The position numbers and the translations under genes are program-made. Shown one piece after another: positions 34,010 through 40,652 of a stretch of DNA of 40,652 nucleotides. Positions within the stretch are counted from its first letter, which is position 1. The number at the start of each line of letters is the position of its first letter. The stretch is from Novosphingobium sp. (GTDB taxonomy: Bacteria > Pseudomonadota > Alphaproteobacteria > Sphingomonadales > Sphingomonadaceae). Location: positions 1,175 to 41,826 of the forward strand of contig JAGREN010000061.1 of assembly GCA_020446505.1 (NCBI GenBank), read 5' to 3'. The notes below the pieces were generated by a model. That model made no database searches and had not been told where the DNA came from. It worked only from the letters and a program-made list of their open reading frames with translations.

Positions 34010-34033
34010 GTCCCGGAGCACATGCTCCGGGAC
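34010..34033 (+). terminator. Hairpin after the amidohydrolase gene
   Basis: A perfect stem with arms GTCCCGGAGCA and TGCTCCGGGAC (effective 10-bp stem, ACAT loop) begins 20 bp after the stop at 33990. There is no T tract after it, so it may slow RNA decay or act with another factor rather than being a standard intrinsic terminator. Confidence 0.6.
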
Positions 34034-34519
34034 TGCCTTGCCGATTTCAAAGGATGGTGCGCGACGAAGTCTGCAGCGATCCGATTTCTGCCCCCAAGAT
34101 TGCAGGCGGTGCTCAAAATCGGCCTTGCGTCGTTCCCATTGTCGCCTTCTTCGCAACTTCCTCATCGGGCAGGGCAGGCTTGACCGGCGGACCGCCGGTA
34201 CGACGGACGTCAAGCTGCACCGGATTCTGGTGAGATCAGTCGACAATCGTGTCGCGAATGAGGAGGTAGCTGGCTTAGGCGGAAAAGGGTCCCATTTTTT
34301 TTGGAAGGTCGAACCCGCGATGTTAGCGGCGCAGGCTGTGATCGCCGACCGGCACAGTCGCCCGGACTCCGGGGTCTCCAGCCGGTTCGCGCGTTGTGAT
34401 GCTGATCGCGCCAGTAGTAGCGTTGCGCCCGAACTGCGTGCCCCGCAGGCCGCGAAGGAGCAGATTGGCAGGCGGTTGCCCGGATCTACGAGAATCTTTG
34501 GGTATACCGGGGGCTATTC
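34034..34519. other. Gene-poor region upstream of the TetR gene
   Basis: No supported gene lies here. A short leftward frame with coding-like composition ('PPVKPALPDEEVAKKATMG') stops near 34110 and lacks a start, so it may be the tail of a decayed gene. A run of eight T at 34297-34304 is the only T tract in the area. The region probably contains the TetR gene promoter. Confidence 0.35.
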
Positions 34520-35212
34520 ATGTCGTGGGCAAATGTCGTTAAGGGAACACCATATCCGGGAACGAGCGGGGAAAGCACTATCAATAAGGATCGCATCGGC
34601 AGTCTCCCTGATTACGGGCAAGGAAGACAGCGCGCCAAATCGGCGGCAACGCGCGGTGCGCTGATCGCGACCGCTCGCGCTCTTTTCACCAAGTCAGGCT
34701 ATCATCAGACGAACACCACCGAACTGGTAGAGATGGCATCAGTGACGCGGGGTGCGCTTTATCATCATTTCGCTGACAAGAAGGACCTGTTCGAAGCAGT
34801 TTTCCGGCAAGTCTTCGACGAAGTGCAAAAAAGGACCAATGCTGCCGCAGCGGCCCAGCCCGGCGATCTCTGGGACAAGACCGTGGCGGCCACGGTGAGC
34901 AATCTGCAGATCCGGGCCGACGATCTTGAAGCGCAGCGTATCCTCATGGTCGAAGGACCGGCCGTATTGGGGTGGGAACGCTGGCGCGCTCTTCAAGAGG
35001 GCGTTCTGGAGGACTTTACTGGCACCATCAGGAAATTGATGGACCAGGGACGCATCGCCCAGGGACCCGCACGCGCCTTGGCCGGACAGATTATCGCGGC
35101 GCTGGTCGATGCCGCACTCTCAATCGCACATAGCGACGATCACTCAACCGAGCTCGAAACGCAAAGAGAGGCCTTTCTGGCCCTGTTCGAGGGATTGCAG
35201 ACCAAGGCCTAG
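34520..35212 (+). CDS. TetR/AcrR-family transcriptional regulator
   Basis: The 230-residue protein has a typical TetR helix-turn-helix ('TTELVEMASVTRGALYHHFA' then 'DKKDLFEAVFRQV', residues ~68-100). A helical ligand domain follows ('GPAVLGWERWRALQEGVLED'). The N-terminal ~40 residues before the first helix ('MSWANVVKGTPYPGTSGEST') are atypical, and an internal start is possible, though no better ribosome site was seen. It lies downstream of the CoA-ligase operon and upstream of leftward genes; it may repress one of these. Confidence 0.9.
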   Translation: MSWANVVKGTPYPGTSGESTINKDRIGSLPDYGQGRQRAKSAATRGALIATARALFTKSGYHQTNTTELVEMASVTRGALYHHFADKKDLFEAVFRQVFDEVQKRTNAAAAAQPGDLWDKTVAATVSNLQIRADDLEAQRILMVEGPAVLGWERWRALQEGVLEDFTGTIRKLMDQGRIAQGPARALAGQIIAALVDAALSIAHSDDHSTELETQREAFLALFEGLQTKA

Positions 35213-35355
35213 CCTTCCGCAAGTAAGATGGTCGCGGCAACATCGGTGCCGATGTCACATTTAGCCGACGTGTGCGCAGTTCAGTGGTTCACCTTCAGGG
35301 AGGCGACCCCAAGCCGGGCCGCCGCCGTGAGGCTGTCCATAAACCCAGGCTCGGT

Positions 35356-35820
35356 TCAGTTCGGCGCGCGGTCGAGCACCACGACCGGAATCTTGCGCGT
35401 CGTGCGCGACTGGTAGACATCGTAGTTCGGCCAATACTTGCAGGCTTGCGCCCAGAGCTGCTCGTATTCGGGCGACTCGGCCGTACGCGCTATGGCGTCG
35501 AAGACTTCGTCCTTGATCTGCACCTTGGCATGAGGATTTTCGAGGAGGTTCAGATACCAATGCGGATGCTTGGGGTTGCCACCCTGCGATCCGATGATGA
35601 AGACCTTTCCATCGAGTTCGGTATAGATAATCGGAATGGTCCGCTCGAGCCCGGACTTGCGACCAACGGTAGTCAGCAGGAGCGTCGGCACGCCGTTCCA
35701 CAGATAGCCCTCTTCGCCGCCGGATTCGCGGTACATGCGAATATGCTCTTCACCGAAGAACGGAATGGGCGTGCCGATTTCGCTCTTCTGGGGCATGTTG
35801 TTTTCGTCCGATTTGGCCAT
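35356..35820 (-). CDS. Nitroreductase family deazaflavin-dependent (Ddn/DUF385-like) oxidoreductase
   Basis: The 154-residue protein has a split-barrel fold with 'GVPTLLLTTVGRKSGLERTI', the cofactor-binding motif of the Ddn family, 'VFIIGSQGGNPKHPHWYLNL', and 'NPHAKVQIKDEVFDAIARTA'. Actinobacterial members use F420; family members in other bacteria may use FMN, haem or no known cofactor. The function in this cell is uncertain. It is on the strand of the TonB receptor and paraoxonase-like genes but is the most downstream of them, separated from the receptor by a terminator hairpin. Confidence 0.88.
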   Translation of the reverse strand: MAKSDENNMPQKSEIGTPIPFFGEEHIRMYRESGGEEGYLWNGVPTLLLTTVGRKSGLERTIPIIYTELDGKVFIIGSQGGNPKHPHWYLNLLENPHAKVQIKDEVFDAIARTAESPEYEQLWAQACKYWPNYDVYQSRTTRKIPVVVLDRAPN

Positions 35821-36028
35821 GATACCTTTTCACTCTCCCATCGTGAGAATCGCCTTGGGTGATCCTCGTATTCGCCTGTCGATGTTGGGCCTGCAGCCGC
35901 ACAATCTCCAGCGTAATTATCAGCAATTCGCATGGCTGGCAGATAGTACGCCGAGGCATTTGCTCGCATAGGGTCACGGCCAGCCGGCAGGTGCCTCCAA
36001 AATCCGGGTAACGCGACCCGGCAAGAGA

Positions 36029-36056
36029 ACGGCCGCTCAGGTTGATGAGCGGCCGT
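36029..36056 (-). terminator. Terminator of the TonB-dependent receptor gene
   Basis: A perfect 11-bp stem (ACGGCCGCTCA / TGAGCGGCCGT) with a 6-base loop begins 30 bp after the receptor stop. Read on the minus strand it is followed by a T/C-rich TTCTCTTGC. Position, stem strength and 3' sequence fit a rho-independent terminator. Confidence 0.75.
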
Positions 36057-36085
36057 CAAAGTTTCATGCGCTTGCGAGTTCCTTT

Positions 36086-38539
36086 TTACGGATTGAACCT
36101 GACGATAACGTCGAGGCCATAGGTCCGGGCCTGTTCGTAACTTGCCGTGAAGAAGAACGTGCCGAATTGGAACGCATAGAGTGGTTTCTTGCTGTCGAAC
36201 AGGTTCCTGGCCCAGAGCCCGATTTCCAGGTTCGCGCCGCCGTTCATGTCGATGTCGCGCAGCGCGACGCGGCCATTCACGATCGTCTTGGTCGGCGCGA
36301 AGGCATAGGGCGCGAATGCCGGAACGTTGGTGGCGTAATTGACATCGTTGATAATCCGGGTCCGAGACTGATACGTCGCGTCAAGCCGGAACATCATCGT
36401 TGCCTCGTCGAACAGAGGCGGCGTGATGTAGCTGACATATCCGGAGCCAAGCCATTTGGCGATACCGGCCTGCTTGAGCGTCTTGCCTCCTGCAAATTCG
36501 GGTGCCGGATCAATCAGCTTGACGTCGGTATAGCCCATCGTGCCACCGAAAGTGAGGCCCTCGGCGGGCGCGACGTTCAGGTCCAGCTCGACTCCCTTTG
36601 CCTTGAGCTTGCCGTTGTTGATGACGGCAAGATTGATGTCGAACCGGGGCGTTGCGAGAGCGCTGGCGCTGATCGCGGCCTGCGGGTCGCCGTACACTGC
36701 ATCGTAGACCGAGAGATTGAGCCGCACCTTGCGATCGAGAAACTCGGACTTGATGCCTGCTTCCCATGACTTGACGGTTTCGGGCTTGAACACGATGTCG
36801 GCCACGCTGCCGCCGGACAGGAACGCCGTCGAATACTTGCCATAGACGAGGATGTCGGGCGTCACATCATAGTTGAGACCGATCGCATAGGTCGGCTTGG
36901 TCTTTTTGAAGGTCTTCGACGGAGCGAATGTCGTGCCGACGATCTCGCCGTCGGTGCGCGTGCCGACAAATGTGCCACCCCTCTCGAAGCTCGGGGTCTT
37001 CTTGTCCTTGGTCACGCGGCCGCCAAGGACGAGCTGCAGTTCAGGCGTTATATTGACTTCGGCCTGTGCATAGGCGGCATAGGACTTGTTGCTTGAGCGC
37101 GAGTCCAGAATGCCACCAAGCGGGACCAGGTAAGGCACCGGCGTCCATGTGAAATTCGGTCGGAAGCCGGGAAAGGCGCTGTTGGTCTCATTGGAGCTGT
37201 AATAGAGCGCACCAGCCGTCAGGTTCACGATGTCGCTCGTATAATTCAGCTGCAACTCGTCGCTGTACTGGTGATAGCGGCCATACTGCTCGCCATCGTA
37301 AGCGGCGAAGTACGTTCCGACCGCAGCGTTGCCGTCCGCGCCAAGGGCCTGAGCATAGGATAAACCGCCCAGGAATGCTTGCGGCGCTGTATAGAAATCC
37401 TTTGCCGCCTGCGTGTACTCAAGTCCATTCAAGCCAGCCACCGCGGAGGCCGAAAACACTCTCGTCTTGCGATATGCGAAGACGTTCTTCAGGCTAAGAT
37501 TGTCGGACAGTCGAAGTTCGGCTGTCAGGTTGTGGCCCTGGATAGATTGAGAACCAGGTTGGGTCCAGGCGTTGTTGTAGGCCTTCGGACGACGGAAATT
37601 CGCCGGTACGGTAACAGGACCATAGGCCCCGCCGCCGACCGGCTGGGCCGCGAGGATCGCCTTGAACACGCCGCCAATGAAGTCGTTACCAATGACGGGA
37701 ACGACGCGGGCGTCCTGCGAGAAGCTTCCATCCAACCAGTCGAACTTGTAGGTCAGAGTGAAATCCCCGCCGTTATCGTATCGCAGGGCCGCAAACACGC
37801 TTTCGAAGTTCTTGCCGCCAAGCCAATCGGGCGAGCAGCTTGTTGCGATCTTGTTGAACGGATTGGTCCGGTCAAAGCAGGTTCCGGCACCCAGGTTGCG
37901 CACATCGCCGCGCTTCTCGTCATGTACATAGGTGACATAGGCGCTGAACGGCCCGAACGCCGGGGTATCGATTGAGGTGCGGGTTCGGAACTGGTCCTGA
38001 TTGCCAACGGTGATATCCTGTCGAACCGAAAATTCTCCGGTGGGATCACGGGTGATGAGCTGGACTGCACCTGCCGTTGCGTTGCGGCCAAACAGCGTGC
38101 CTTGCGGGCCGCGCAGCACTTCGACCCGCGCGATATCGGGCAAGTCGCCGACCGAGCCTCGGGCGCCACCAATATAGACACCATCAAGGTACATGGAGAT
38201 CTGGCCGTCTTGCGAAGGCACAGATGGACTTGCCGAAATGCCGCGCATCGTAAACTGCGGCGAACCAAGACCTCCGGGATTTCGTCTCGCGATCAAACCC
38301 GGCGCAAGGCCGGTGAGATCGGACACGCTTGCAACGCGGTTGGCCTGCAGCGCTTCCTCACCCAGTGCGGTCACTGCGATCGGAACATCCTGGATGCTCT
38401 GCTCGCGCTTCTGTGCTGTGACAATGATGTCACTTACGCCGCTCGAATTTTCCGCGCTTTGTGCATGCGCGGAAAACGGAATTGCAGCGATAACGGCAAG
38501 GCTGGTGCCAGCCAAAAGGCCAAAATTCTTCCGTAACAT
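36086..38539 (-). CDS. TonB-dependent outer-membrane receptor
   Basis: The 817-residue protein (ATG 38539, after GGGAGAGAGA) has a signal peptide ('LLAGTSLAVIAAIPFSAHAQ'). The TonB box/plug region follows ('SDIIVTAQKREQSIQDVPIA', 'SPQFTMRGISASPSVPSQDG', 'VEVLRGPQGTLFGRNATAGA'), then a ~600-residue beta-barrel ending 'YGLDVIVRFNP'. It has no N-terminal STN domain, so it is not tied to a FecR-type system. This subgroup is abundant in sphingomonads and often takes up aromatic or terpenoid substrates for nearby catabolic genes. It is the likely importer for the island. Its gene is flanked by its own TATAAT box and terminator. Confidence 0.95.
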   Translation of the reverse strand: MLRKNFGLLAGTSLAVIAAIPFSAHAQSAENSSGVSDIIVTAQKREQSIQDVPIAVTALGEEALQANRVASVSDLTGLAPGLIARRNPGGLGSPQFTMRGISASPSVPSQDGQISMYLDGVYIGGARGSVGDLPDIARVEVLRGPQGTLFGRNATAGAVQLITRDPTGEFSVRQDITVGNQDQFRTRTSIDTPAFGPFSAYVTYVHDEKRGDVRNLGAGTCFDRTNPFNKIATSCSPDWLGGKNFESVFAALRYDNGGDFTLTYKFDWLDGSFSQDARVVPVIGNDFIGGVFKAILAAQPVGGGAYGPVTVPANFRRPKAYNNAWTQPGSQSIQGHNLTAELRLSDNLSLKNVFAYRKTRVFSASAVAGLNGLEYTQAAKDFYTAPQAFLGGLSYAQALGADGNAAVGTYFAAYDGEQYGRYHQYSDELQLNYTSDIVNLTAGALYYSSNETNSAFPGFRPNFTWTPVPYLVPLGGILDSRSSNKSYAAYAQAEVNITPELQLVLGGRVTKDKKTPSFERGGTFVGTRTDGEIVGTTFAPSKTFKKTKPTYAIGLNYDVTPDILVYGKYSTAFLSGGSVADIVFKPETVKSWEAGIKSEFLDRKVRLNLSVYDAVYGDPQAAISASALATPRFDINLAVINNGKLKAKGVELDLNVAPAEGLTFGGTMGYTDVKLIDPAPEFAGGKTLKQAGIAKWLGSGYVSYITPPLFDEATMMFRLDATYQSRTRIINDVNYATNVPAFAPYAFAPTKTIVNGRVALRDIDMNGGANLEIGLWARNLFDSKKPLYAFQFGTFFFTASYEQARTYGLDVIVRFNP

Positions 38540-38848
38540 CCTGATCTCTCTCCCTGCCAATCTATTTCGCAATATCGAATTTTACTTCTAATTATAGAAT
38601 ACGCGCAGACGGTATGTTTTGGCTTCTGGCCCGATGCGGGGGCTGGGTCAAGCGAGTCTTGGAATGCCCAGATGCAATTTCGTGCCAGGGGCACCGAACT
38701 GATTGAAAGTGGAGAGTTTGGCCGGTCAGGCTGTTTCAGCTGTACCAATGGCGTCCATGCGCGCGCCGACACCATTTGGCGGGCCTGCACGCCCGGCAAT
38801 GGCCGTTCCTGGCACCACTCTGGAATTGCTGGCCCAAACCGGCCGTTG
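38540..38848. other. Intergenic region between the paraoxonase-like and TonB receptor genes
   Basis: These 309 bases contain no supported gene. They hold the receptor promoter near the 38540-38640 end, where the sequence is AT-rich. No terminator hairpin for the upstream leftward gene was recognised. Confidence 0.4.
38591..38596 (-). promoter_or_regulatory. Candidate -10 box of the TonB-dependent receptor gene
   Basis: On the minus strand TATAAT stands ~52 bp upstream of the receptor start in an AT-rich stretch that is unusual for the window. The matching -35 region (AAAACA) is poor, so an activator may be needed. Confidence 0.35.
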
Positions 38849-39979
38849 TCAGTTTCGGCTTTGGCTGGACTTGAAGTTTACTTTTGCAATGCAGTCGCCT
38901 CGGGCAGTGCCAAGCCACAAGGCATCCTTCGTCTTGAGACCGATTGTCGCCATTCCGAATTGTCGGGTGCCCGTCCCGTCGAATATCTCGGTTACGGCAA
39001 GGGTCTGCGGATCGATCTCTGCGGCGCGATAATCGATCGCGCAATGTGGATCGTTCTTCATGAAACAGATGCCCACGCGCGACACAGTTGCGACATGACC
39101 TGTCGCCACGAGCTTGCCGTCAAAGCCGTAGCGAATGTTGTCGGGATGGAAGCTGAGGGGTATTTGCCGCGCCTTTCCCAGTCCGGCCTCCAGAGGCATC
39201 AACGTGACGCTCGAGCCAGGGTGGGAATTGACGAATGCCCACCTGCCGCCCCTTGCCAGTTCGATGCCGTTGTTCCCCGCAAGTTCGCTCTGCTCGACCT
39301 TTTTCCAGCCTGCATCGCGGCTCCAGGTGAAGACGGCACCGAATATGTCCATCTGCGCCGCTTTCGCCATCTGCTCATCGGTCATGACAAAGCCTGATTG
39401 CGCGGACTGGTAGCTGGTGGGAATAGGGCGGTCGGCCACGCCGGAGGCGGACATCACGATGCTCCCGTCGGACCGCGCAGCCACTGCATTTGGAGCCGCC
39501 GTGTCAGGCGTAAGAATGCAACCTTTCCAGGAAAATTCGGGGTCACTGTCGCCTTTCGTGACCCGGAATATTTCGATCGATTCCCGCCCTCCATGATTGA
39601 CGACGAACAGGTCGTGCGAACCATCGGCATTGGCTTTGAGGTTGATGCCGTGAGCAGAGAACAGTTCGGGATCTGGCGGGCCTGGGCACTGGTCGTAGGG
39701 AGCTTGCGCCCTGGTTCCCTCGGGTATGTCGAGCAGCACCTTGCGGCCCGTCGCGGTCGGCTCATGGAAGACGTGGAGTGCTCCCATCTGCGAGAAATTG
39801 TTGCCTATGCCTGATCCTATGATCCATTCGCTGTCGGGCAGGGCAACCAGATCCTCCACGTTTTCGAACTTGCAGATCAGCTGATCGGGAAGTGCGGCCA
39901 CGGCTGGCATTGCGCCCACTGCAATAGCAGAAGCCATGCAGACGAGCCTCACTGCTTTCGAATGTCCAGGCTTGAGCAT
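38849..39979 (-). CDS. Secreted paraoxonase/SMP-30-like beta-propeller protein
   Basis: The 376-residue protein (ATG 39979, GAGGAGAG upstream) has a signal peptide ('ASAIAVGAMPAVAALPDQ'). The body has repeated strands with 'LFSAHGINLKANADGSHDLF' and 'VVNHGGRESIEIFRV', close to the HGI ... VVNH ... E-x-F pattern of paraoxonase/arylesterase, where His, Asn and Asp ligate Ca2+. Later blades include 'PNAVAARSDGSIVMSA' and 'FHPDNIRYGFDGKLVATGHV'. Family members hydrolyse lactones or aryl esters. It is located just upstream of the receptor gene on the same strand, so a periplasmic ring-opening or ester-cleaving step before or after import is plausible. Enzymatic activity is not certain. Confidence 0.75.
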   Translation of the reverse strand: MLKPGHSKAVRLVCMASAIAVGAMPAVAALPDQLICKFENVEDLVALPDSEWIIGSGIGNNFSQMGALHVFHEPTATGRKVLLDIPEGTRAQAPYDQCPGPPDPELFSAHGINLKANADGSHDLFVVNHGGRESIEIFRVTKGDSDPEFSWKGCILTPDTAAPNAVAARSDGSIVMSASGVADRPIPTSYQSAQSGFVMTDEQMAKAAQMDIFGAVFTWSRDAGWKKVEQSELAGNNGIELARGGRWAFVNSHPGSSVTLMPLEAGLGKARQIPLSFHPDNIRYGFDGKLVATGHVATVSRVGICFMKNDPHCAIDYRAAEIDPQTLAVTEIFDGTGTRQFGMATIGLKTKDALWLGTARGDCIAKVNFKSSQSRN

Positions 39980-40618
39980 GGTCTCTCCTCTTCGACTGGT
40001 CCGATCTGTCCGGATCATTTCACGCATCAGTTCGCGCTGTTATCTGTGATCGTCTGCGCTTGGCGAGCCGAAAGATAAAGACCCGCACATGATGACGGGC
40101 GTGGCCTGTTGACGCCCTGTCGATGGTGACGCCTGCGCGGCATCTTCCTCCATTCTGTCTGCGACCTCCAATTCGTTGTGGGTGGACACTCGCAAGCTGT
40201 CGTCGCGCACTGTCTATGCTGCACTGCACAATTTACTAGTTGACCGGCGCGCGTCTATTGTGCAGTGCAGCATAGACAGTGGTGCTGGTCGGATTCGACA
40301 GGGATATCACCGCGCATGGAATTGGGAGTAGCGAATGCCGTGTGGCACCTGCAATCGAAGCCTCAGCTATGCCGAAAGATGGCCTCGTTCGAAGCCTGGG
40401 AGTCTGTCCGGATTTCTGACCGGTTTCAGCAATGTCCGCACCCGCCTCGCTTCACCCAGCCAGTGTAGCTCAATTGCAGGCACGTTCGCCGGTCCAGAGA
40501 ATTCCTGCCCGCAGAGCATCGCGTGACAGTCGCGCGAGCGCGGCGAAGGATCGCTTTCCCATGACGTCGGTCGATCGAAGTGGACGATTTCCCCCCAAAT
40601 CAATCAGAGGTGTTTGAG
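39980..40618. other. Long non-coding region upstream of an SDR (phaB-like) gene
   Basis: 639 bases without a supported gene; open frames here are short and lack ribosome sites. It contains the 25-bp inverted repeat at 40208-40281 and a ribosome site AGAGG before the ATG at 40619. The sequence 40282-40610 shows no recognised promoter, phasin or tRNA. Confidence 0.45.
40208..40281. repeat. Perfect 25-bp inverted repeat, candidate paired PhaR-type sites
   Basis: The left arm is 40208-40232 and the right arm 40257-40281, identical as reverse complements over 25 bases, with a 24-base spacer. Each arm contains CTGCACTGCAC (or its complement), one base off the CTGC-N3-GCAG motif bound by PhaR in Paracoccus and Rhodobacter. 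The arms could also fold as a strong RNA stem. The phaB-like gene starts 338 bp downstream. Confidence 0.7.
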
Positions 40619-40652
40619 ATGACTCGTGTCGCGATCGTAACTGGTGGAACAA
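40619..40652 (+). CDS. SDR, probably acetoacetyl-CoA reductase (PhaB-like), 5' end only
   Basis: Only the first 11 codons are present. They read 'MTRVAIVTGGT', the usual start of acetoacetyl-CoA reductases and other SDRs, just before the glycine-rich NADP loop. AGAGG lies upstream at suitable spacing. PhaB reduces acetoacetyl-CoA for polyhydroxyalkanoate synthesis; the assignment rests on these residues and on the PhaR-like repeat, so other SDRs remain possible. Confidence 0.55.
   Translation, partial: MTRVAIVTGGT

Noticed and set aside
40459..40476. GCCAGTGTAGCTCAATTG resembles the acceptor and D arm of a tRNA
   Set aside because: The following bases form no anticodon or T arm and the acceptor stem has no partner.

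Overview
The window looks like chromosomal DNA of a high-GC alphaproteobacterium, most likely Sphingomonadales (Novosphingobium/Sphingobium-like). The reasons are strongly GC-rich third codon positions, a large TonB-dependent receptor of the sphingomonad catabolic type, the CcmF-DsbE-CcmH gene order, relics of an ALAS-type hemA, and pairs of thiolase-like and OB-fold (DUF35) genes. The assignment rests on recognised protein families, not on a database search. No rRNA, convincing tRNA, intact insertion sequence or CRISPR array was seen.

Region 1 (1-6930) is an electron-transfer module. It begins with the 3' end of a tandem-repeat multiheme cytochrome c (14 visible haem sites). Next is an 850-residue envelope protein with an AMIN-like region, SPOR, TPR and a predicted outer-membrane beta-barrel ending in Phe. 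Three cytochrome c maturation genes follow (ccmF, ccmG/dsbE, ccmH), tightly overlapped. The module ends in decay: a 60-codon stump of ccmI, then a hemA relic in which the N-terminal and C-terminal ends of 5-aminolevulinate synthase are fused by a large internal deletion. Together these suggest a porin-cytochrome conduit with its own haem-attachment and, formerly, haem-supply genes.

Region 2 (6958-12950) holds a COG4705-like membrane protein divergent from a membrane-anchored LuxR-type regulator. A leftward cell-surface carbohydrate cluster follows: two GT4 glycosyltransferases, a multi-pass flippase/LPG-synthase-like protein, a DUF2141 protein and a polysaccharide deacetylase-like protein.

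Region 3 (13287-39979) is a catabolic island. It contains an SDR, an LLM flavin/F420 oxidoreductase and an AraC regulator. An operon of Rieske oxygenase, ThDP-dependent lyase and SDR follows, then an OB-fold/thiolase-like pair. Next come a HAPMO-type Baeyer-Villiger monooxygenase, a molybdate ABC transporter (modABC) with a palindromic operator, an NTF2-like protein and an NAD-dependent epimerase-like protein divergent from a LysR regulator. A second operon has a thiolase-like/OB-fold pair, an acyl-CoA synthetase and an amidohydrolase. The island ends with a TetR regulator, a Ddn-like nitroreductase, a TonB-dependent receptor and a secreted paraoxonase-like beta-propeller. The likely logic is uptake through the TonB receptor, lactone or ester opening in the periplasm, oxygenation (Rieske, BVMO), ThDP-dependent C-C cleavage, CoA activation and retro-aldol or thiolytic chain cleavage. 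The substrate cannot be named from sequence; a bulky alicyclic or aromatic compound is plausible.

Region 4 (39980-40652) is a non-coding stretch with a perfect 25-bp inverted repeat resembling paired PhaR-type sites, followed by the first codons of an SDR that looks like acetoacetyl-CoA reductase (PhaB).
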